NCBI GenBank assembly: GCA_900542195.1
Contig: UQNA01000005.1
Span: 8,300 to 72,299, forward strand
DNA: 64,000 nucleotides
Source: an uncultured Sutterella sp.
GTDB lineage: Bacteria > Pseudomonadota > Gammaproteobacteria > Burkholderiales > Burkholderiaceae_F
Reading direction: 5' to 3'
Positions 58,731 through 64,000 of this stretch are shown piece by piece (the first letter of the stretch is position 1; every line of letters starts with the position of its first letter). The notes below the pieces were generated by a model that was not told the origin of the DNA, ran no database searches, and was given only the letters and a program-made list of their open reading frames with translations. The position numbers and the translations under genes were made by a program.

Positions 58731-61700
58731 TTATGCAGTCACATAAGAGAATTTAACCGTACTTCCGACAAGCTCAATATTCAACGTAAATTTCTTATTA
58801 TTCTCCCTAGGTTTTGGGAAGAACTGCGCCAGTTCTTCATTCTTATAAATGCCCTCTTCAAAAAAATCTTTTGTCTCACGTATGACTTTACTTGGAAGAG
58901 TTAAGGAACTTTTATCTTTGGCTTTTTGCAGTTCTTTATCCCACAATAGATAAAGATCAAACGGTAGCGTGGCTCTAATGTATCGGCGAGCTTTCGTGCC
59001 GGGTGCCTGCTCGATTATTACTCCTTCTTTTTCATAAACGGTTTTCCACTCGTCCATTTTTATACACTCGTTAACAGGCTGATACTGGTATTCATAAATT
59101 TTTAGATTTTTGGTTGTTAATCGAGGATGTGGTAGAGGAGAATTAAATAAAATCTCACCGTCCTTCTTAGAAAAACCATAATAAAGCTGATTTGCATCAA
59201 TTGACTGGTAAACGTATCCCCCTCCAAAATCTTTTCTTCTTATGCGCACAGCACCCGATTGACTTGCCAGCATAGGTAAGCTCATAGATCTTTTAACTTT
59301 TTTATGTCTTACTCTGCTCTTTTTCGGTGTTGTCCATAAAGAAGATAACCTGGCATTGACTTCTTCCAATCCTCCTTCTGGGCAAGCAGTCAGGAATTTA
59401 TTCAACTCCTCTGATAGTTCTTGCCATCTCTTATAGGATGGATAGACAATATTTCCTTTAGCTGAAAATTGTCTTTCTCTGTCTCTCAGCTCCAATTTAA
59501 GCAAAAATTCTTCCTTGAAGTTAGATTGATATTTCGACTTCAATTTAATTTTTTTAGAGGCCGTATCTACCAATTCAGTCAATACCTCTTGCTTCAAAGT
59601 AGTGTAATGAAACTGATTCAGAAGACTAAGCTGCCTTGATTCATCATTAGATAATAAAGCACAGCCGGCTTTGCTCATCAATTCGAAAGCTTTAGTTTTG
59701 TCAATGCGGTAAGTGCCTTCGTCTTTATTCTCGTTCCTTTTTTCAAAGAACGGTTCAAGAATCTGCAACAGAAGATGAGGATTCTTACCCTTGACTTGAG
59801 TCAGGCTCTCTTTTTCATTAGAGCCTCTTTTATCGTTATCAAATCCAACAAAAATCTCCTCCTTCTTTTTATAAATATTCAAAAATCTTTCTGCATATAT
59901 AGTGTCTTTAAAGATAGCTGAATTATTAATTCGATCTTTTTGAGAAAAAGATTTTGGAGATATCTGAACTACTTGACACGTTTCAGGATATAACTCTTTA
60001 AGAAGTTGGGCGGCTCTCGTACTCTGTGAATCGGCTAGAAGAGCGTCCCCATGGAGGACAAATTCTGCACTCGCATCTCCACATGCAGCTGCATAAACGC
60101 ACATCGCATCTACGCTGTGAGAGGACACAGACTGAATGTCTTCTTTAAACATGGAGTTTTCTAACTTTCCGAGCTGTGAACGTAACGGACTCACAGTAAA
60201 GGCTGGAATCGAAAATGCATCAAAAGATAACTTGTTGCCGGTCTCTGTTAGCCAATTCTGCAAGCCATTTTCTAAGTAGCTTCTAAGAGATCGTATAAAC
60301 CAAGCTTGGGAACCATTCACTACTGTTTTTCTGCGAGCTCCCAAAACTGAGAGCACCTCTTTTCTGGCATCGCTTCCAGGATTCAGAAATAGAGCGTGGC
60401 GTACACAATTCCTTTCCTCTTGGCTTAACAAATCTAGATATCCGAGTCGTTTGTTTTCGATTAGGTATTGAACAGTTGATTCTATCTTGCTCTCAATAGC
60501 GGAAAAATCAGATGTTCCGAAAACTGCAGTTAAGTAGGATGGGTTAAGTTGTTTAAGGAAATAGAGATTTTCCTTTTTAGCCGCATTTCCCTGCCTAGAT
60601 ACGAAAATGAGATTAACCTCGGAATTAAAAATTGAAGAAGAATTTTTGATAGTTTTGCTTCGGGGAATAATATGGTCTATTTCCCCTTCACTATTCAGAG
60701 GTGTACCCGTGTATGCGCAGATCCCCTTGGCATCATCTTTGATTCTTTCTTCTTTAGAAAGCCATTTCTTTTTCTGAGCCTCTCCGGCTTTTTCTATTTT
60801 TTCTTGTTTCTTTTTAAGTCTTGAATCCGATAACTCTAACCGTTTAAGTTCCAGCAAAGAGGCAGTAAAATTGAATTTATTCTCCTCAACTAAAATCGGT
60901 ACTACGATCTCGGCGCCTCGATCTTGAGTGTCCCTCTTGATTTTTTCTATCAGACGTTTACCTACTTCGCGAGCATTCCTCTCTAAAACTCTTCTCATAT
61001 ACCCGTCAAAAGGTCTTACTGAATCAGCGGGTAGTGGACCGCATTGAGCCGCACCATTCTTAAACGTTAATCTCCACGCATTTTCCAATAAAGCAGCTGT
61101 AGTGATTTTGGCAAAACCCGATCTTTCTGTCTCGATAATTGTATAAAGTTGTGCTAAGGAGAAGGGATTCGCAAATTTTACTCTTTGTTCATCTGACAGT
61201 CCCAACTGCTCCCCAATAAAAGCCGCTGTCAACAAAACATCCTGCTTCAGCTTCACATATTCTTTTTCTTCTGAATCTAATTTTTCATTACCAAGAGCGG
61301 CTTTGGTCAAGGCACTTTGGTACTCTAAGTTAAAAGCAGAACCTCGATCTTTTCTTAATTGCTCTATGCGAGTACAAATACTTTTTACCGTACTGTTGCC
61401 TTTGACCTTTCCGTTCCAAACGTCAGCAATAAATCTTTTTGCTGTCTCTTCGTCAACTCTTAGGACATTAGCTACAAGACGATCTAAAACTTTTTTCTTC
61501 TGTTTTGGATGCAAATCAGATCTTTCCAGAATAGATTCTTTCTCATTCCACAATCCTTTCTGAGCCTTTGCTACTTCGTAGAAATATCTTCTGGTAAAGT
61601 CTAAAAATGGTCCAAAATTTTGCTCTTCCAACGTCTTAAACAACAGCAAATTTCTTGCGGCAGCATCAGAATAAAGTGTAGGGCTAGAAAGTATCTTCCT

Positions 61701-62999
61701 TATTTCGAAAATATCATTTACCTTGGAGCGGTCTAAAGCTCTTTGAAGAATGTAAGAAAGTCGATAATCCAAAGAGTCTTGAGTTGTTCTCCTGGATTTC
61801 CTATCAGGATTTTGCAAAATAACATCTAAATTGTCTTGCAAATCAGAATCTGCTTTAACCAAACGAGAGGCCCAGCTCCTCCATGAGTCGCCGTAGACCT
61901 CAGTGAGCTTAACTGGATTGAGGTAAAGAGTGTAGTCCAGAGGAGGTCGGCGATTATTTTGATCTTCGTACGGCGGAATTGTGCTCTTGCAATCTAATTC
62001 ACACAAGCAGTCAATTATGTCATCGGCTTTGGAAAGAGTTCCAATCACATCTGAAATTCTTGCCTTGTTTTCAGGATCCGGATGGAAGTACTTATAAGCT
62101 CTAACCCAGATATCCTTAAGTTTTTGCTCGTTCAAGAGCTGAGAGTTTTCAGTCTTCACAGGCTTAACTTTCTCGATCCAAGGATCGTTAAAATACCAGC
62201 GAAGCGCTCTCAGCTGGAGATTGGATAAATTCCCTATCAAGTTCCAAAACCGGCATATACCCCCGAAAGCTTCTCCAATTTTTTTCAGCCGAGAATCGCG
62301 GCCCATATCGTGAAGAATATTATCTAAATACTTTTCTCTATGCAGATGGCCGAGAGAAGTTAACTCAGAAATTTGTCGAGCTGCCTCAATAATTGTTTTT
62401 CTCGCTTCAAGATACCTTTCTAGGCTTTCTTTTGAACTGTAGTCAGGAAAATTATCCTTGACGTATTTTTTAAAGGTTCTTGCATCCGGAATTTTTTTAT
62501 TTGAATTTATTTTATTTACTTCGGACAAATCGGCTGAGAGAGAGTTCCACTGAGTTAAAAGTTCAATATCTGAACTAAAGAAATCTTCAAACCCGGGACA
62601 CATGGCAAAAACAAGCGGATCTACTTCATTCAAGCTATCAAGGCCGATTTCTGTCTCGATTCGTGAATAACCTCTTCTCTTTAAATATCCTGACAAAGCT
62701 TCTGTCAGCTGAGACTTTTCCTGAGCGCTAAGGACAAGACCTCCTTTCATTAACTGATGGTCAACAATAAGATTAAGCAGTCTACGAGCCAGAACAAATC
62801 TCTTTTTTGATCGAACTCTGTGCCGCACCGCGGTCCTATGCTTCATAGAATAGTGAATCTTATCCGAGTTCACAATCGTCATTGCTGTTGCATCCGCAGC
62901 AGTAGGGAGAACGCCGTCGAGATGAGAAATCATAAAGACGCCGGTATACTTTGCGCCCATATCGATTCCCACTGGGAAAATATACTTAGAAGAGCCCAT
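58731..62999 (-). CDS. cas9: Cas9 endonuclease, type II-B-like
   Basis: 1,422 residues from the ATG at 62999 (AGGAGAAAAA upstream); the frame is open to 63074. RuvC-I: FPVGIDMGAKYTGVF with Asp13. Arg-rich bridge helix about 50-80 (RHRVRSKKRFVLARRL). A long REC lobe follows. RuvC-II-like EIVVPILVEENKFNF lies near 690-720. HNH: CAYTGTPLNSEGEIDHIIPR with Asp775/His776. RuvC-III: SVDAMCVYAAACGDAS with His961/Asp964. The C-terminal part (to 1422) would hold the PAM-interacting domain. Size and cas9-cas1 order fit type II-B (Francisella, Legionella, Sutterella types). All catalytic residues appear intact, so DNA cleavage is expected. Confidence 0.95.
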   Translation of the reverse strand: MGSSKYIFPVGIDMGAKYTGVFMISHLDGVLPTAADATAMTIVNSDKIHYSMKHRTAVRHRVRSKKRFVLARRLLNLIVDHQLMKGGLVLSAQEKSQLTEALSGYLKRRGYSRIETEIGLDSLNEVDPLVFAMCPGFEDFFSSDIELLTQWNSLSADLSEVNKINSNKKIPDARTFKKYVKDNFPDYSSKESLERYLEARKTIIEAARQISELTSLGHLHREKYLDNILHDMGRDSRLKKIGEAFGGICRFWNLIGNLSNLQLRALRWYFNDPWIEKVKPVKTENSQLLNEQKLKDIWVRAYKYFHPDPENKARISDVIGTLSKADDIIDCLCELDCKSTIPPYEDQNNRRPPLDYTLYLNPVKLTEVYGDSWRSWASRLVKADSDLQDNLDVILQNPDRKSRRTTQDSLDYRLSYILQRALDRSKVNDIFEIRKILSSPTLYSDAAARNLLLFKTLEEQNFGPFLDFTRRYFYEVAKAQKGLWNEKESILERSDLHPKQKKKVLDRLVANVLRVDEETAKRFIADVWNGKVKGNSTVKSICTRIEQLRKDRGSAFNLEYQSALTKAALGNEKLDSEEKEYVKLKQDVLLTAAFIGEQLGLSDEQRVKFANPFSLAQLYTIIETERSGFAKITTAALLENAWRLTFKNGAAQCGPLPADSVRPFDGYMRRVLERNAREVGKRLIEKIKRDTQDRGAEIVVPILVEENKFNFTASLLELKRLELSDSRLKKKQEKIEKAGEAQKKKWLSKEERIKDDAKGICAYTGTPLNSEGEIDHIIPRSKTIKNSSSIFNSEVNLIFVSRQGNAAKKENLYFLKQLNPSYLTAVFGTSDFSAIESKIESTVQYLIENKRLGYLDLLSQEERNCVRHALFLNPGSDARKEVLSVLGARRKTVVNGSQAWFIRSLRSYLENGLQNWLTETGNKLSFDAFSIPAFTVSPLRSQLGKLENSMFKEDIQSVSSHSVDAMCVYAAACGDASAEFVLHGDALLADSQSTRAAQLLKELYPETCQVVQISPKSFSQKDRINNSAIFKDTIYAERFLNIYKKKEEIFVGFDNDKRGSNEKESLTQVKGKNPHLLLQILEPFFEKRNENKDEGTYRIDKTKAFELMSKAGCALLSNDESRQLSLLNQFHYTTLKQEVLTELVDTASKKIKLKSKYQSNFKEEFLLKLELRDRERQFSAKGNIVYPSYKRWQELSEELNKFLTACPEGGLEEVNARLSSLWTTPKKSRVRHKKVKRSMSLPMLASQSGAVRIRRKDFGGGYVYQSIDANQLYYGFSKKDGEILFNSPLPHPRLTTKNLKIYEYQYQPVNECIKMDEWKTVYEKEGVIIEQAPGTKARRYIRATLPFDLYLLWDKELQKAKDKSSLTLPSKVIRETKDFFEEGIYKNEELAQFFPKPRENNKKFTLNIELVGSTVKFSYVTA

Positions 63000-63317
63000 T
63001 TTTTCTCCTTGTAATGAGTTTTTATATAGCGACATCTGTCGGAGAAAAAAAAGAAAAGCTCCCCCCAGGATCAAATCACTACAAATAAATTCTTCTTTTG
63101 CTTTGCAGATTATCCCCTATTTTTAACAGATTGACACTAATTTTCTACGGGAGACCTCAGTCAAAGGTGAGTAAAACGCAACTAACTGTTTTTCAAGGAT
63201 TCCTTAAGAGAAAGAATGCGACGAGTTAAGAAAGCTACGCAAATTTACGAAGCTAAAATGAGCAAGAGTTGAAATCACAGAAGTGCAAGCACAAGGCAAG
63301 CAGAATGATGATCGGAA
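63000..63317. other. Upstream region of cas9
   Basis: About 318 bases between tracrRNA and cas9 without a convincing gene. A GATAAT hexamer near 63110 on the minus strand may be part of a cas9 promoter; no strong -35 is visible. The tracrRNA terminator separates the two transcripts. Confidence 0.5.
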
Positions 63318-63417
63318 AATGAAAAACTCCGGATGGTTAACCCAGAGGCCGGAGTCACAACTTAATTTCGTTGATTTCAGCCCGCAAAAAGCGGCTTCTG
63401 AAAGATGTAAGTTTGTT
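63318..63417 (-). ncRNA. tracrRNA of the Cas9 system
   Basis: On the minus strand a promoter (TTGAAA at 63447-63452, 17 bp, TACTAT at 63424-63429) points to a start near 63417. The RNA begins with the anti-repeat (63398-63416), which pairs over 19 bp with the repeat segment UUGAAGGAUGUAAGUUUGU, with two G-U pairs. Then come a hairpin GCCGC-UUUUU-GCGGGC (63380-63395), a small CAAC/GUUG hairpin (63358-63373) and a terminator ACTCCGG/CCGGAGT (63326-63355) followed by T5. It guides RNase III processing and Cas9 loading. Its polarity shows that crRNAs carry the GUUUCAGUUG handle. Confidence 0.92.
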
Positions 63418-63423
63418 GTGTAC

Positions 63424-63452
63424 ATAGTACGGGAAAGTTAAAAATTTTTCAA
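63424..63452 (-). promoter_or_regulatory. tracrRNA promoter
   Basis: TTGAAA (minus strand, 63452-63447), a 17-bp spacer and TACTAT (63429-63424). Predicted start about seven bases downstream, exactly at the first base of the anti-repeat. Confidence 0.8.
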
Positions 63453-63467
63453 CTCCCCCGCCCTAAT

Positions 63468-64000
63468 TTATTTTTGCTCTTCTGTTTTAGTTTTTTTCAA
63501 GTCACCTGCAAGAACGTAAGTAATTTGATCAGGATTAATATACTTCTTCAGGACTGCATTGACCTGAGCAGTAGTTAATGCATTGATCTTGTCTTCCATT
63601 TCCTTGTTGAATTTCCAGTCTCTATTAAGCTCAAGCTTTTTAATCCAACTGGCTGAAATGACACGATCCTGAGCACGAGCAACGGCTTGGCTCTGTAAAA
63701 ATCCCTTCTTAGCCTCCGCAACTTCTTGATCCGTAAAACCGTCTCTTACGGCTGTCTCAATCACATCTTTTGCGCTGGCTTCAGCCTTCAAAAGGTTTTG
63801 AGGAGCGACGATAGCTCTGAAAACAAATGCGCCTTCATTACCTTCAGCCGGAATCTTTACCCCAGAGCCGGCACCGTAGGATAAGCCCTCTTTTTGACGC
63901 AGACGGTCAATGAGTCTGTTAGACAAGCCGGTACCTCCGCCTAAGATCCAGTTAGCAATCATCAGGGCTGGAGCATCAGCATCGGTGTCTTTAATTGGAA
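63468..64000 (-). CDS. M16-family metallopeptidase (insulinase-like), C-terminal part
   Basis: The frame is open to the right edge, so about the last 177 residues are visible. ANWILGGGTGLSNRLIDRLR, QKEGLSYGAGSGVKIPAEGN and ISASWIKKLELNRDWKFNKE are typical for the second, inactive-site domain of M16B proteases; the end is KKYINPDQITYVLAGDLKKT. The HxxEH zinc site must lie outside the window. Such pairs work in the periplasm or on peptide fragments. The segment 63728-63761 is the near-match of a CRISPR spacer. Confidence 0.88.
   Translation of the reverse strand, partial: PIKDTDADAPALMIANWILGGGTGLSNRLIDRLRQKEGLSYGAGSGVKIPAEGNEGAFVFRAIVAPQNLLKAEASAKDVIETAVRDGFTDQEVAEAKKGFLQSQAVARAQDRVISASWIKKLELNRDWKFNKEMEDKINALTTAQVNAVLKKYINPDQITYVLAGDLKKTKTEEQK

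Noticed and set aside
63204..63425. 73-codon minus-strand frame upstream of cas9
   Set aside because: It covers the tracrRNA promoter, anti-repeat and terminator, and has no ribosome site.

Overview
The window looks like the chromosome of a gut betaproteobacterium of the Sutterellaceae (Sutterella/Parasutterella type). This rests on recalled resemblance: a roughly 1,420-residue type II-B-like Cas9 (a size I associate with Sutterella and Parasutterella), the mltG-tmk-holB order divergent from ygfZ, TRAP transport, ATP-dependent PEP carboxykinase and Feo iron uptake. No database search was possible, so the genus is an inference.

Layout. 1-1556: end of a TRAP dicarboxylate-type transporter. 1568-2505: CRISPR array 1 (ten repeats, nine spacers) with decayed repeats at its left end and a conserved AT-rich flank at its right end. 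2764-10117: ordinary host genes (thioesterase, pckA, AzlCD exporter, EamA permease, Spy-like periplasmic protein, Nudix hydrolase). 10258 to about 48942: a complete-looking prophage of about 39 kb, bounded by 138-144 bp imperfect direct repeats that each contain a tRNA-Leu sequence (degenerate on the left, intact on the right). 49357-57913: host genes (integrase, holB, tmk, mltG, ygfZ, feoAABC). 58200-63417: the cas locus on the minus strand (tracrRNA, cas9, a cas1 remnant, array 2). 63468-64000: a partial M16 peptidase gene.

Prophage. Integrase, AlpA-like excisionase and a leftward early operon (SSB and small proteins) face a rightward early operon across a CI/Cro-like switch. A primase-helicase follows, then an HNH endonuclease, HK97-type terminase, portal, protease and capsid. 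The tail is Mu-like and contractile (sheath, tube, a frameshifting tail chaperone, tape measure, N, P, gp45-gp48). Tail fibre genes are followed by six small paralogous genes, three of which carry poly-G tracts. Holin, M15 endolysin, nested Rz/Rz1 spanins and an NrdD-like mini-protein close the element.

CRISPR system. The tracrRNA lies upstream of cas9 with a clear promoter, a 19-nt anti-repeat, hairpins and a terminator. It sets the crRNA direction: plus for array 1, minus for array 2. cas1 is cut at about codon 58 and fused directly to a repeat, and no cas2, cas4 or complete cas1 is present in the window. Interference may therefore survive while adaptation has probably been lost from this locus. 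The flank-proximal spacer of array 2 matches the neighbouring M16 peptidase gene at 32 of 34 positions, with both mismatches on the predicted seed side. The two arrays and their flanks form inverted copies about 56 kb apart.

Most notable: (1) this split cas9 locus without adaptation genes and with a tolerated self-targeting spacer; (2) the tandem poly-G gene family at the end of the prophage tail module.
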